Shown here: positions 21,558 through 34,041 of the stretch, in pieces
Layout: every line of letters starts with the position of its first letter
Numbering within the stretch: the stretch's first letter is position 1
NCBI RefSeq assembly: GCF_042242105.1
Contig: NC_092019.1
Span: forward strand, 5,546,328-5,610,327
DNA: 64,000 nucleotides
Source: Pempheris klunzingeri
Taxonomy: Eukaryota; Chordata; Actinopteri; Acropomatiformes; Pempheridae
Direction of reading: 5' to 3'
Program-made: the position numbers and the translations under genes
The notes under the pieces: generated by a model
Seen by the model: the letters and a program-made list of their open reading frames with translations, nothing else
Databases searched by the model: none
What the model was told of the DNA's origin: nothing

Positions 21558-24500
21558 ATGAGTAACTTTACAGATGCAGTTTTCTCACTTCAAAACCACT
21601 CCACCACTGTTGACCACAGCGGGAAGGTCCCTGTGGAGCACCTGGACTACAGTTACATCCAAACATGCCAAGATGTAAAATACCTGGAGAAGATCCTGAG
21701 AGCACTGAGGTAAGTGAGTGTGAGCAGTGGGGAGGCAGAATTGATCAAATATTATATGATTGGTGAGATTTACTCCATTAAGATAATTCTCAAATCATTG
21801 TAAAATGTTATGCAATATTGTAAATAGGATGACAGATCACCACACAATACAGTCTGATAAACTTGACTAAAAAGGAATATGAGTTTTGAGAAAAAATGTT
21901 TTACTTTGTGTAAAGGTCTGGAGACGCGGGCATTTATCCTCATCTGATTAAGTTCTGTGAGACTCACTTGGAGAAACTGGACCCCAGGAGCCGAGCTCTC
22001 AGGAAGGAAAACCCTGTAGCCACAGCATCCAGCCTCTCTAAAGATGAATGGAGCCACATTGTTGATGAGTTAAAGGTATACTACACATTGTACTGTAATA
22101 TTTTAACAGTCCTGCTTACTTCCTGCTCTCTTCTTATAAACATTTTAATATTAAATACTTTGTTCTTTTCAGATGTGGCAAGATGAAACCAAAAGGACTG
22201 AGATGTCACTTAAGCAGCAGTCGGCGTTTGATGATCTAGTGAAAGAAAATATGCCACCTATAAGAGCATCCAATGGCTCTGTTCCACATAATATGGTAAA
22301 AAGTGATTTCCAACGATGCATGTAACCATGTACATATGGACAAGAAAAATGCTATAATAAAGCCTTATGCCATTACAGACTTCCGCTCCAAAAGAAAAGA
22401 GGAATTCTTCAAGACACACTCTCCCACGTCCTTATCGAGAATGGGACAAGTGAGTCATTTTGCCCCTACATTTGTCTATTATATTCAGGAGAAAGAACAG
22501 ACTGCAGGCAGCTGCAGGCACTGTACATAAAAGGTTCCACGCATTTTACTTTTTTAAAAGGCCTTAGCTAAGCTTCTTTCATTACAATTATCCACAGCTG
22601 ATGCTCTTCCAGAGCATTATTTCGCACAATGTCTTCCTTTAATACATTTCACTCTATTTCCAGGTTTGATGTGGAAAAAGAATGTGAAAAAATCGATGGA
22701 AATGTGGTCGATAATGATCCACCTGTCATTAATAAGACAGGACGCTCCAATCTCAAGACCAAAGTGGATGCTTCATGTAATGTATTATGTAGAGCATCTC
22801 ATGTGTATTCTGCGTTCGTTGCAAAGCATTGGATTTATCAAATTTGTATGCGTGTCTGTCTGAAATGTGTGGTCTCTACAATACACCCAGTGTTGTCACA
22901 ACAGGAGAAGCTCCTTCTGGCAAGTCGGGAAAAGGACAAAGGCAATGAAGCTTTCAGGGCAAACGATTATGAGGAGGCAGTTGCATACTATTCCAGGTCA
23001 GGCTCTAAAAACAACTCATTTATTATGGAGGGCATTTTAGATCTCCTAAGGGGATCATAGTTTTTGCTGCCTGCAATTTAATTAGACTGCTGTCATTCAA
23101 TGAAGTCTGATTTCATCCCCATTTACTGTACCTCTCAGTGTTTGTCCATTATCCTCATTATAAATAAAGCTCTATTTTATTTCTGGCCTTCCATTACAGG
23201 AGCCTTTCCATTATACCAACTGTGGCTGTATACAACAACAGAGCTCAGGCAGAAATCAATCTCAAGCACTGGCACAGTGCCATGAGAGACTGCCAGACGG
23301 TACTCAAGCTGGAGGCAGGCAACATGAAAGGTACTTTCCCTTTTTTGTACAGCAGCACGTGATTAATTTACAACAATGCTTGTAAATAGAAATACTATTA
23401 TACTGTTTACATCATTTGATGTGGTCACTGTCTCAACTGCTTTAAGTTTGTTGACCGACTTTTGTTAAATTTCAGCATGTTTTTACATACTACATTTGTA
23501 GCTTTACAGCACAGTAGTTAACAATTGTGTTTGTAATGTTTATGCTGACTGGGATTTATTTTTCATCCTCAGCGCTGCTGCGTCGTGCCGTGGTTTATAA
23601 TCACATGGGCAACTTTCAAATGGCTGCTGAAGATCTGAGGATGGTGCTGAGGGAAGAGCCACAGAATGCTGCAGCCACGGTAGGTGATAGAGGGACTGAG
23701 TACCCAGTAGCTTTTTCCTCCTCTAGGTGTCACTGTATTTGTGTGAGATCAGGAAGGAGGGAAGTTGTTCCTTTGACATTTGCACACAAGCTATTCACTT
23801 AAGCTCAGTAGTGTATGAATGGTTGTAGTGTCTGTTTGTACATGTGTCGCCCTTCCTAACTTCCTCCTGCTGACAAACTCTAATGTGTGAATTTTCCATC
23901 ATTTAGCAACTTCTGTCTGAAACTGAGAAGAAGATGAATACATGTCAGCCAGAGCAGCAATGCAAAGGCAAAAAAATCCTCATCCAAGAAGTAGAAGAGG
24001 AAGATGACAACAGTCACCATGAGACAAAAGCAGAACAGACTGGTGAGGTTGTTTCAACACCTCCATAATCAATATCTATATCCTTGATTTACACACACAC
24101 ACACACACACAGACTATAAACAAGCCAGTCACCATTTCAATTCCCTGAATGCACCCAGAAATCTATCTATGATCAATAGCAGTGAAAGTAATGTTCTCTG
24201 GGCTATATTTAACCCAGCATGGATAGTTTTAGCACCAGTTATGTGTGGTGTCTCTACCTTGCAGTTGTTAAGCAGAAAAATTATTGTTGTATTGAGGCGG
24301 CATGTAAACAGGCTCTTATTCAGTTAGTATTCAATTATTACTACTGAATGGAAATAAAGATCCTATTGTAATAGATGTGACATAAGACCTAAGACCTTTA
24401 TTTGTCACATTAACAGTTATACACTGTATAATGCGCAGTGAAATGTGTCGCTCTGTGGTGAGTAAAATGACTATTTTCTTAGTTTTACAGTAGAGTTCAG

Positions 24501-27500
24501 CTGATATATCGGCATGGTTGATACTACTGACAAGTTCTGGTTTATCACAGACAAATTAGTGTGGATATACAGTGCGTCAAACAATGAGACAGTAATTGTT
24601 GCCCTATTTTAGGGTACTTTAAACTTAGCATTAAGTAGTACTTTGTCTCTATATGTGTGCTTGAAATAGCCCCCACTGTAGCTGCCTGGTGCAGCATTTG
24701 CCCTCTAATAATCTCGATTTATACGAAACTTCTAAGGAAGCTTCAACATTTGTGGTTATGGAAGGGTACTCATTCTCATCACCAGCCCTTATGAGAGAAC
24801 CCCAGAGAGGGGAAACACCCCATATCCCTGTGGGTAGCGTGACATACTATGTGAGCGTGTATTATCCGCCCTACCCCCACCCTGCGCTTTCCACTGTTGA
24901 GAGAGGCTGCTTCCTGGAACTCCCACTTTGAAGTGGTTCTGTGTCATGTGTGTCCAACCCTCCCCCACTGTGATGTAACCGCTGACTACTTCCTGTGGGC
25001 GTGTCTCCCCCTTCTTTCTGTCTCTCCCTCTGCCTCTCCCTCCCTCCCTCTCCCTTCCAGCTTGTCCGGTTGAACCCAGCCAGCCTGTGGGAGGGGAGGA
25101 GAGCTCAGCTGCTCCTGTCGAAAGGGGAGACATGGGTAACGCTCAAAAAAAGTCCCACAGCAGAGGGGACGGGGGTCCACACAGTGAGTTCAACAACTCC
25201 CACCACGGACACGGCAGGAGCAAAGGAGGCAGCTCTGACAAGTACAAAGTCACGCAGGAGTCCAAGGAAAAGGTAGCCAATGGAACAAGCAAGAGGGGCT
25301 CGACAGCTTCAGCCCAGGCTGACCAGAGCAGCAGCGGTAAGGGAACTTCGGCTGGAGGAAATGCAGGGGAAACTGTCAACCTTGATGCCCCATGTGGAGC
25401 CCTGCCCCCACCTCTGTCCCGGCTAAAGAATGAAGGAAACCTGCTGTTTAAAAATGGACAGTTTGCCGATGCACTGGAGAAATACTCACAAGCCATTCAA
25501 GGCTATACAGATTCAGGTAGGTTGGAATGGTGCGTGTGGTTGATGCTGTTCTTGTTAGTCTGGTGGCTGGTTGTTCAGTCACATAGTGTGTAAGGTTTTG
25601 GTTGATGTATGACATTATACATATATACTATCAAATGTGTCTCTGTGTCAGTAAACATATACTGTGGGCCATTTGCACTGCGTGCTTGTAAAACACTAAC
25701 TATAAATGTGTTTTATAAACATGCAGTGGCTTCTAACAAATGGCCCACAGTTTAAGTGACTGGTGTTATATCACCAGTCTCACCCATATTTGAATAAATA
25801 CTTCTTTATGGTGTTTAATCGTCATTGCTCTTGAGACAGTGTCCTGTAACTGGACAATGCAATTGTAAATCAAAGGTCATGACCTTGCAGGTATAATGCT
25901 AGTGTTGTTGAAATGTTGTTGCTTTATTATAGTGCAGGACATAATAAGAATATATCAGACGAAAAGGATATTTTCTAAGAGAGAAATTATAGCTAAACAA
26001 CAGAAATAATCTCTCCCTGAAGCCATCCACATTAGTGTACACAGAGTCTAGAGACTGTAGTAAAGATTTCAATATCTAGTTAAATTGTTGGGCTGTTTGT
26101 TGGTGCCTTTGGTGACTTTGTCCCTACAGCGATGCGTCACAGTGTGGCTGCTGTGGTGTCTGCGGACAGTGTTTCTGTTTTAGCCTCAGCCTGGTGCTAA
26201 GCCTCTCAGCTCAGGTCTGTCCAGGTCACATGACCACTAACCACTCACTGTGAAATTGAATCTGTCGGACTGCAGCCATAATTCTCACAGAGAGGGAGAA
26301 AGTGAGCGATTGATGGAGGGAGAGGAACTGCTGCATGTCACGCTCATCCACCAACAAACATACTGTCTCTGCCATAATGTACTCAGTGCCTACAGCACTG
26401 CTGGTAATGAAAGTGACATTATATCGACATCGTCCAAGGTCCATCATCTGACTGATGTAGGGAAGCCACGTGTGACGCAGACAGACTAGAGCTGAGAGCA
26501 GAGATGAGGATACATTCTTTGAACCCCTTCAAACCTCTTTTAAACCAGCTGTGTGTCATTGGTCTGTCAAAAAGAAAACTGAAACTGTCGAAATATCAAA
26601 AGTGAAAATGTCCTTTACATGGTTTCAAAGTTGTGTTTGAGTCTGTACATGAATGCCCTAGTTCATACCTGCAAAGATACTGTACATGCTCCACTGTCAC
26701 AGTAACGTCACTAAGTGTAAGCAGTTGCTGAGACATCATCATCATCATCATCATCACTGCCTCACTGTGTCACCATCCATAATCTAATTTCATCTGATGA
26801 GGTGGCATGCTAAGCTGACTGTATTTAGTGTCACGAAAGAATGCTGCTCTGTCCTGTAATGCTAATGTGTGGATCCGTCAGACCTGTGACAGTGATAATG
26901 ATGGTGAAAACAGAGTGAAATAACTGTTGTTAGGTAAGAGGAGAAAACAGCTAATACAAGAGCAAGATGTTGAGCTGTCAGGAGAAAATATTCCAAACGT
27001 GGTTGGATGAGCTTGTCCTTGGTTGTCATCTACCTTGTGTTTTTTGGCTTGTCAGCCCTGGAACTCGTAGTACTCCTCCTGATAAATAGCCATAAAAGGA
27101 TGTATTAGTTCTGTTTTAGGTCTCAAAAAAGAGTCTAAGGGACCTTTGTTAAACGTGTGCAGAGTCATACCCCAGGATACAAGTTCAGTTAGAAACATGT
27201 TACTTAAACAAGAAGAAGAAAAGTCAGGTTTGTATGTAACCATTAAGTCATTTTAAAAGTCACTCTTCCAATGCTGATGCAACAAGTCATCAAAGAGTCT
27301 GATTCATCCATTAACCTCTAAACATTACACATTATTCATAATAGATACTGACTGTTAAAGCCACACTTAAACCAACGAAGAGGTTATTTAAAGCCTATTT
27401 GAATTGTTGCCCCTATTACAGATATTCTTTGTAACAGTTCCCAAGGGACTGGTAAGATGCATATGCTGTTTCAGAGTTGTGTATTTGTGTTATCATAAGT

Positions 27501-30500
27501 ACCACACATTGCTGTATTTGTAATATCTCTCTCTTTTTTTTATTTTTTATGCAGGGATTGATAGTCCGGAAGATCTATGTATTCTGTATTCTAACAGAGC
27601 AGCTTGCTACCTAAAAGATGGCAACAGTCAAGACTGCATACAGGACTGCACAAGGTGAGAGAATGTATTCACTGCACCTGTGTGTTAGCTGGTGGTGGCA
27701 ATCCAGATTTCACAATTTACACTGGGTTTTACCTTGAAAACCCAAAACAACTTTTATATTTCTGGTAGCCAGCATTATCATTTAGCATACCTCAGGTGCA
27801 GATCACTATTATTTTATGTGGGGATTTACATGGGGTGTGCTGTAAGTGGTTTTACAAACAGCAACCTCAGGATAACTTGAGGGACCCTCCCATGTGCAAC
27901 CCTTTAAATATATGGTGTTTGCTTAAGATTCAACTAGGACAAACAGCAAAATTAGGTGTGACAGTTTATTCACACGACTGAGTGTAAATATGTACACCAA
28001 TGCTTACACTTACAGAGCAACACAAGAACACATCCACTTTGATAGATAGATTCCCAATCCAGGCGGACAGTAACATCTATAGCAAAGACAGCAGACTTGA
28101 TCCTTTGCTCCTGTCTCCTCACATCTATTTATACCAACCAGAGCCCTGGAGCTGCAGCCATTCTCCCTCAAGCCCCTCCTGCGCCGGGCCATGGCTTATG
28201 AGTCCCTGGAGCGCTACCGTAAGGCCTACGTGGATTACAAGACCGTCCTGCAGATAGACATCAGCGTGCAAGCAGCACACGACAGCGTCAACAGGTATTA
28301 GCCTTCACCTCTCACTTCCATCAAGAGCATGAAGAGGGACATCTGCACCGACACACGGAGCTGACTGAATGAGTTTTATCACAGTATCACATATGACGGC
28401 TCTTTTATTTGTTCTGATTAAGACATCTATAATGAAGATGTCTTTGCTATGTATTCTAATTCTAGGTGGGACATAATATCATTAGGATAAGGAAATAAAA
28501 ATAGGAGTGAGATTTCAATAATTCAGTGATATTATTTCCTCATTTTGAATCTTTGTCTATGCTTAGAATCCAGAGAAGTGTAGAGTAGAAAAGTAGAAGA
28601 AGAGTAGAGTAAATCAAAACAAATCAAATGAGCAAACCCACAAAGTAATTAGTGGCTAACAGATTTAGCTGGTTTTCAGAAGCAGCTCCAGCTAGAGACT
28701 AATTATAACTCTCAGGAGTGCATGTCCTCTCTCTGTTATGCAATAGAGAAACTCACCTGGCTGCCTTGAGTTCAGGAGCACCCCAGGGTCACAGCTTTAG
28801 TATCTGTCCTTATGAAATGATCAAATTAACAATGAGATTCTTGCATAAAAAACACAGTAGAGAGGTGTTAACCACAAACACACTTTCCGTGGGTGTTTTC
28901 TAATGTCTGTGTGTGGCTGTGTAGAGCATCTTCCACTTGTACGTGTGTAACATCCATGTATTGACTGATCTGCGTCCTCCAGGATCACCCGGGTGCTGAT
29001 TGAGCAGGACGGTACAGAGTGGAGAGAGAAACTTCCGGAGATTCCCCTGGTGCCTCTGGCAGCTCAGCAGCACCGCAGAGAGGAGCCACCCAGCGCAGAG
29101 GTCCTTCAGGCTCGAGCTGAGAAGGCAGCCAGGGATGCAGGTCTGTTTTGGAAAAGTCATAACTATGACTGATGAGGTCAGTTTAGTGACAGTGTTTTGA
29201 GGGCCCTGTGTGAATCCTTAGTTTAGATCTTAATGTGAAATCTGGATTGATAAATACAAGAGTAAAACAAGGGCACAATAGCCCCAGAGGCCCAGAGCTT
29301 CGAATTGCCTTAATGCGCCTTAAGGCACCTTAATGAATTTATCATTTTAAAAGTGCATTTCTCCTTTAATGTAATTAAAAAGATTCAGATTTATGCTCTA
29401 CATCAGTAAGTCAAGGCTTTGTTACATTTTAGACTACACAACAGTATAAAATACTTCTGTAAAAATCTGTATTCAGAGTTTTAACTTTTGACATTTAGCA
29501 AAAATAATTCTCTTCTTGAACACAGGAATGTGAAATATTACACATATCACACACACATTGTGGTGCTGCTAGTTTTACGCAGCTGAAAGATCTCAATTCA
29601 ACTTCCACTGCTGCTTGACATCGACAGCAGTCATCTGCTTGTTCCTGTTTCTCAGTGACTCTGCACTAGAGGGAGATGTTAAAGGCCTAATTTTTATATA
29701 AGTGGACGTGTCACCTCTGTTCACTGACCACGCAGTTTCTCTATTCCCTGGGCTGTGCTGCAGCTGTTATTTTTAAACTCGAAAGTGAAAGAATAGACCT
29801 GCTGGCACAGTTTTTTTCCTCCCAGAAGACACTTTGCAGCAGATTGATCAGCCCTTAGTCCACACCATGACTGATTGCTGACTTGCCTTGTGTCCAGCCA
29901 GCGCAGCATTAATTTCAGCGGTTTAAACCCTCAAGCTTTCTAGCACAGAGGAGCAGCGTATTTGTTTGGTTTTCTCAGAAATAAAAGGGAGGTCAGTGTC
30001 AATCTGGATTCATTACACAGAAAGGAGAGGTAAAGTGCTCTTGATGTGGTTAAGCAGAAATAAATAATCACCACTTTACTCTTTCTGTCTTCCAGAAAGG
30101 AAAGCAGAAGTCCGTTTTACAGCTTTGAAGCAAGAAGGGAATGAATATGTGAAGAAGAGCCAGTACCAGGATGCAGTGGGAAAGTACACTGAATGCCTTA
30201 AGCTAAAGCCAGAAGAGTGTGCTGTCTACACCAACAGGTTAGAGACTCAACCTCTTCTCAACATGAACAAACACAAACACTGCTGGGGCCTCTTTCACTG
30301 TCTGCTCCTCACTACTGCTCTGTCTTTCTCTTGGTTTGTTCCCATGGCAAGCAGGAACATCACGAAACACCCAGAAAATCATTTTATTCTGTTGGATAAA
30401 TTAAAACTAGAACTTAAAGCTAATCCCAACCAGTCATCAGCATGTGACTGGTAGTAAATTAGCATGTATTGTTGGTAAGTTGGAACAGAATGGCCTTGGC

Positions 30501-33429
30501 TCAGGAAACAGCTGCCTGCTTCATCACTGAAAAGCCACAATCAATATTATCTTGCATCTAAAGAGAAATACAGCGCGTAGAGCAGCAAGGACGTCCTTCA
30601 TTCTCTCTCCAGCTTTCTTTTTCACAATAAGCAGGTAGATTGTTGATCGTGTCACAGAGGAAACTGTGATGCTGACATGAAAAATGTCCTTTTGTGTTTG
30701 TGTTTGCGTGTGTGCAGTATGTTGAGCTCTGCTGCAGAATAGAGTTTGTATGTACAGCCGCACCAGAGCAAAACACACACAGCTGCTGGGACCAGAGAGA
30801 GAATGTTTATCTCATCTATTTCATATTAAAATGATCAGTTTCATGCCTTCAGCCTGTTTCCTCAAGTCTGATTCACAGGCGATGAGTCACAAACTCATGA
30901 TACCTTTTATCATGCATCCAATAAATTTAGCTGCTGGTGACAAAAATAAAAATCCTTGCTGACGCGTGTGTGTGTTTGCAGAGCACTGTGCTACTTGAAG
31001 CTGGAGAGATTTACAGAGGCCAAGCAGGACTGTGATGCAGCACTGAAACTGGAGCCAACCAATAAGAAGGCCTTCTACAGACGAGCCCTGGCCAATAAAG
31101 GCCTGAAGGTGAAGAGAGCTGGACATTAATGAGATTGAGTTCTTTGAAAAGGAAACCTCAAGGGAAATCTTTAAATTCACCCCAAAGTGAATTCATTTAT
31201 CACACGCCACTAAAATATCGAAACTCTGTGTAAAATGTCACTTAAAGCTATGTTGTGTCCACCAGGACTACTTGGCGTGCAGCTCTGACCTGCAGGAGGT
31301 ACTGCAGCAGGATCCCAACGTGCAGGAGGCGGAGAAGGAGCTGGAGGAGGTCACAGTGCTGCTCAGACAGAGTCTGACCAACACCAACGCTTCACCGGCC
31401 AAACCCAGGAAGACTGTCCCCATCACAGAGGTATTTATCTGATCGATTCAATAGCCCTGACAGTTTCTTGTTCAGATAAACTCGTGTGACAAATTGTGCT
31501 TCCATTGAAATTGTCGTGAGAAATTACACACCGATTTAAGAATGACTACGCTTTCATAATAACAACCAATTCGATGTAATTGATAAGCGAACAATCATTA
31601 ATTATGACAGATTGTTTCCTGCTTAGAACAGTAAAGAGGACAAACCACTCGGCTACCCCCCCAATGGAGGACGCTAATTCCCCATCTAATAGTTAAAAGG
31701 GCTTTTAACTGCTAAGCTTTATATTATGAAAAAGCTTTGACATCAGCAGATAATACACGACTAAAACTTACTTACAGTCAAAGCACGCAAAGCACAGACA
31801 AACAAAACGATCATTAAGAACAGAACGAATGACTGATAAAGATAAATATAAAGTTTAAGTAATTAGGATTCTTGGTGAATATTAAGATCACCGACCATTA
31901 ATATTCATAAAGGTTTTAATTAGATGCCAAACCTTCACAAACGACTCCGGCTTTTTGTTTATTATAATATCTCAACTCTTCCAAGTGTAACACATGGCAT
32001 ACAGTATATTAACAACGAACTAAAGGACATAATATATTGTGAAAAGGTTGTTCATGATTCTGAACCTACCAACAATGAATCACTACATGGTGAAGTCTCC
32101 CTGCTCTCAACAGCTACTCATGGAAACTGTAGAAAACTGTTTCTAACCAAACAAGCCCAGACAAGCAAAGTTTGAGCGATGTCTGCTCAGCACCAAATGA
32201 CAGACGCCCGAAGTAAAGTTACGAGTGAAGAATATCAAACGTCTGCCAAGCTAAAGCACTAATTCTTTTTCTGTTCGCTCATGTCGATAATGCAGCTCTG
32301 TGTCTGATCAACGTGTGTTTGTATCATGCTGCTTCTTGGGAGCTGCAGTTGTATTCGTCAGAACATTTTTTGTTTACACACAGGCTTGTGTTTTCGATGT
32401 TTTCTTTTTTTGTCAAATACCCTGATTTATTTCTATGCAGCGGCTCATCTCTTCTACTGACTAATCCACTGAGTGTTTCAAGCTCATCCAAGCCATGGAA
32501 GTGCTTAATAACACTGTCTATGCAAGAACCCAGGGACAGGACTAGTGGCATTAAAGTCCAACACATCAAAAATTGGATTACTGTACCAAAACCAAATGAT
32601 TTATTAAGAGTGAGGTGAATATTGAGGAGTTCTAATTGACTGAGACTTATTAACTCCTGTTTAGTTTGTTCTGGCCTCACTCACTCTGTTAAAGTCAGGC
32701 AGTAAGCATCTCCTTCTTTCCTCAAAGTTAAAAAGCTTCTCCAACAAACCGTCTCGCTTGCCTTACCTCTGGAAATCCTCTTTTTTCACCCCTGCTCACC
32801 TTCCTCCTCAGGTTGACGATGACGAAGAGACGTCAGCCGTTACGAATTCGGAGAGCGGCTGCAGAGGAGATGACATCACCATCAACCTCCAGCCGACCGA
32901 CGCCTACGAGTTCGGCCAGGCTCTGAACGCGGCTCGCTGCAGCGGGAACACGGCGGCCTGCGCTGACCTGCTGGCCTCCACGACCCCAGAGATGCTTCCC
33001 CGCTTCCTGAGCACCCAGCTGGACGGACACACCATCGGCTTCATCATGCAGGCGCTGGACTCTCACCTCCTGGAGAAAGACCCCAGCCTGGTGTACCGAC
33101 ACCTCAACCATCTGCACACCGCCGACAGATTCTCGGTAAGATACGGTTAATGAGGAGGTTTATTTCTAGGTCACATATGTCCTTCCGTTTAATCAGGTAA
33201 TCACTACATCTAATAAATCATTATATTATTCTGTCATCCATCCACTTTGTCCCCAGCAGCTCAGGTACTGGTGATGAATAATAATATGTTGTGTTTGCAG
33301 GTGGTACTGATGCTGCTGGAGAAGGACGAGCGTCGCCACATGACTCAGCTGTTTGAGCATCTGTCTGCTGTGGAGAGCGCAGAGTTCACAAAGAACGATG
33401 TTCAGAATCTGGCCAACAAATACATCTGA
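21558..33429 (+). CDS. SPAG1: Sperm-associated antigen 1, TPR dynein-assembly co-chaperone, complete
   Basis: Cytoplasmic HSP70/HSP90 co-chaperone that pre-assembles axonemal dynein arms; human mutations cause primary ciliary dyskinesia. Coding exons: 21558-21709, 21916-22075, 22173-22295, 22379-22449, 22664-22776, 22891-22996, 23200-23330, 23573-23679, 23907-24042, 25061-25516, 27555-27654, 28142-28294, 28983-29140, 30096-30237, 30982-31108, 31266-31430, 32812-33135, 33301-33429. Every junction is in phase, giving 950 residues; human SPAG1 has 926. The N-terminal domain (YIQTCQDVKYLEKILRALRS, DPRSRALRKENP) and the WDKFDVEKEC motif match human SPAG1. Three TPR clusters follow at about 210-321, 483-603 and 657-745, then an RPAP3-type C-terminal domain at about 820-945. 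A large exon (25061-25516) encodes a disordered Gly/Ser/Lys-rich linker. The gene is complete and undamaged. The start ATG follows the leader splice directly. Confidence 0.96.
22891..23679 (+). other. SPAG1: SPAG1 first TPR cluster
   Basis: Exons 22891-22996, 23200-23330 and 23573-23679 encode three helix-pair repeats (KDKGNEAFRANDYEEAVAYY; AVYNNRAQAEINLKHWHSAM; ALLRRAVVYNHMGNFQMAAE). Carboxylate-clamp residues typical of HSP70/HSP90 tail binding (Lys-Gly-Asn, Asn-Asn-Arg, Arg-Arg-Ala) are all present. Confidence 0.85.
24043..25060 (+). other. SPAG1 intron 9 with an AC repeat and repeat fragment
   Basis: The intron holds an AC microsatellite (24091-24111) and, at about 24385-24465, a stretch (ACCTTTATTTGTCACATTAA, GTGAAATGTG) like the tail of a common fish retroposon. 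It ends in a long pyrimidine tract (25018-25058) before exon 10. I see no exon. Confidence 0.5.
24091..24111. repeat. AC microsatellite
   Basis: Ten AC units in SPAG1 intron 9. Confidence 0.95.
25132..25134 (+). other. SPAG1: Internal Met-Gly-Asn start-like codon in SPAG1 exon 10
   Basis: The in-frame ATG reads GACATGG, with G at -3 and +4, a strong initiation context. It would start a protein MGNAQKKSHS. Gly-Asn after Met suits N-myristoylation, although Lys at position 6 is not ideal. Human SPAG1, from memory, keeps MGN.QKK at the equivalent place. A shorter product would contain the linker, TPR clusters 2 and 3 and the C-terminal domain. Use of this site is inference. Confidence 0.3.
25517..27554 (+). 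other. SPAG1 intron 10 (2.0 kb), no exon seen
   Basis: The flanking exons join in phase (GAT TCA G|GG ATT). The only structure I see is an ATC trinucleotide repeat at 26734-26757. Short open frames in it show no recognisable motif. Confidence 0.6.
26734..26757. repeat. ATC trinucleotide repeat
   Basis: About seven CAT/ATC units in SPAG1 intron 10. Confidence 0.9.
28295..30095 (+). other. SPAG1 introns 12 and 13
   Basis: Apart from exon 28983-29140, this stretch is intronic. A small self-similar patch at about 29305-29340 repeats CCTTAA three times with partial dyad symmetry. Nothing else stands out. Confidence 0.5.
30096..31108 (+). other. SPAG1: SPAG1 third TPR cluster
   Basis: Exon 30096-30237 (ALKQEGNEYVKKSQYQDAVG) and exon 30982-31108 (ALCYLKLERFTEAKQDCDAA; KAFYRRALANKGLK) encode three TPR motifs. 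Exon 31266-31430 follows with a capping helix and a Lys/Pro-rich linker. Confidence 0.85.
31431..32811 (+). other. SPAG1 intron 16 (1.4 kb), no exon seen
   Basis: The flanking exons are phase 0 and join directly (PITE then VDDD), as in human. The intron is AT-rich and I see no coding motif. Confidence 0.55.
32812..33429 (+). other. SPAG1: SPAG1 C-terminal RPAP3-type domain
   Basis: The last two coding exons encode DAYEFGQALNA, MLPRFLSTQLDGHTIGFIMQ, EKDPSLVYRHLNHL and VVLMLLEKDERRHMTQLFEH. This all-helical pattern is the RPAP3/SPAG1 C-terminal domain, which in RPAP3 docks on the R2TP ATPases RUVBL1/2. It is preceded by an acidic linker (VDDDEET). The TGA stop is at 33427-33429. Confidence 0.85.
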
Positions 33430-34041
33430 TCCTCCTGCCCTCTGCTCCCTGCTGCATGAGCTGCTGCACCGCTGCAACTCCTGGATCTATGCAAAACACT
33501 GCACAAGAACTGAGTACACAAAGGCAGGAAGCTGCAGGATGTGCCCCAGAGGAATACTGTGGAGCTGGGTCACATTCACCCCACTGGCCTGTGCTGTAAA
33601 TGATCTGATCACTGTATGTTAGAGCGACAGTTTAAGGAACATAGTTTTTCTCTCCAGAACATTTTGCTATGCAGATTTACTTTTGTACCACTAATCATCC
33701 ACATTGTACGACAGGCAGACAGTGGGACCTTTCACTGTAGCGTATTGATAAAAAGGGTCCAATGTACAATGTTACGTAAGGCTGCAGGTTTCCCCTACAG
33801 GCTGCTAAGTTGCTAAGCTGCTCATGTTCTGTTCTCAGAGCTCACCTCAGTTGTTCCCGTTCTTGAACCCTGTAAGTCTACTGAGCTTCTGCCAGACACC
33901 AGCTGCGATCAGAAATGATACTCGGTGCATGCTGAATTTCACCTAGCAAAGGCACAAGTGGGGTCATTTGCTACTGAGCTCCTTCAGATGTTCCTTTCTG
34001 TGGGACCAAACCATAAAATAAAGTAATAGTTACAGTTTTAT
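33430..34041 (+). other. SPAG1: SPAG1 3' UTR
   Basis: Sequence after the TGA stop to a canonical AATAAA at 34017-34022. Further AATAAA clusters at 34881-34917 could support a longer transcript of about 1.5 kb 3' UTR. Confidence 0.6.
34017..34022 (+). terminator. SPAG1: SPAG1 poly(A) signal
   Basis: Canonical AATAAA about 590 bp after the stop codon. Confidence 0.6.

Larger units (their letters stand above)
25420..28294 (+). other. SPAG1: SPAG1 second TPR cluster
   Basis: The end of exon 25061-25516 (LKNEGNLLFKNGQFADALEK), exon 27555-27654 (LYSNRAACYLKDGNSQDCIQ) and exon 28142-28294 (KPLLRRAMAYESLERYRKAY) form three TPR motifs with intact clamp residues. The 2-kb intron 25517-27554 splits the first motif from the second. 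Confidence 0.85.

Noticed and set aside
22904-22910. SPAG1 exon 6 starting after ACAACAG at about 22904
   Set aside because: Joining there would make a TGA stop with the preceding T. The AG at 22889-22890 restores the frame and the expected sequence before the first TPR.
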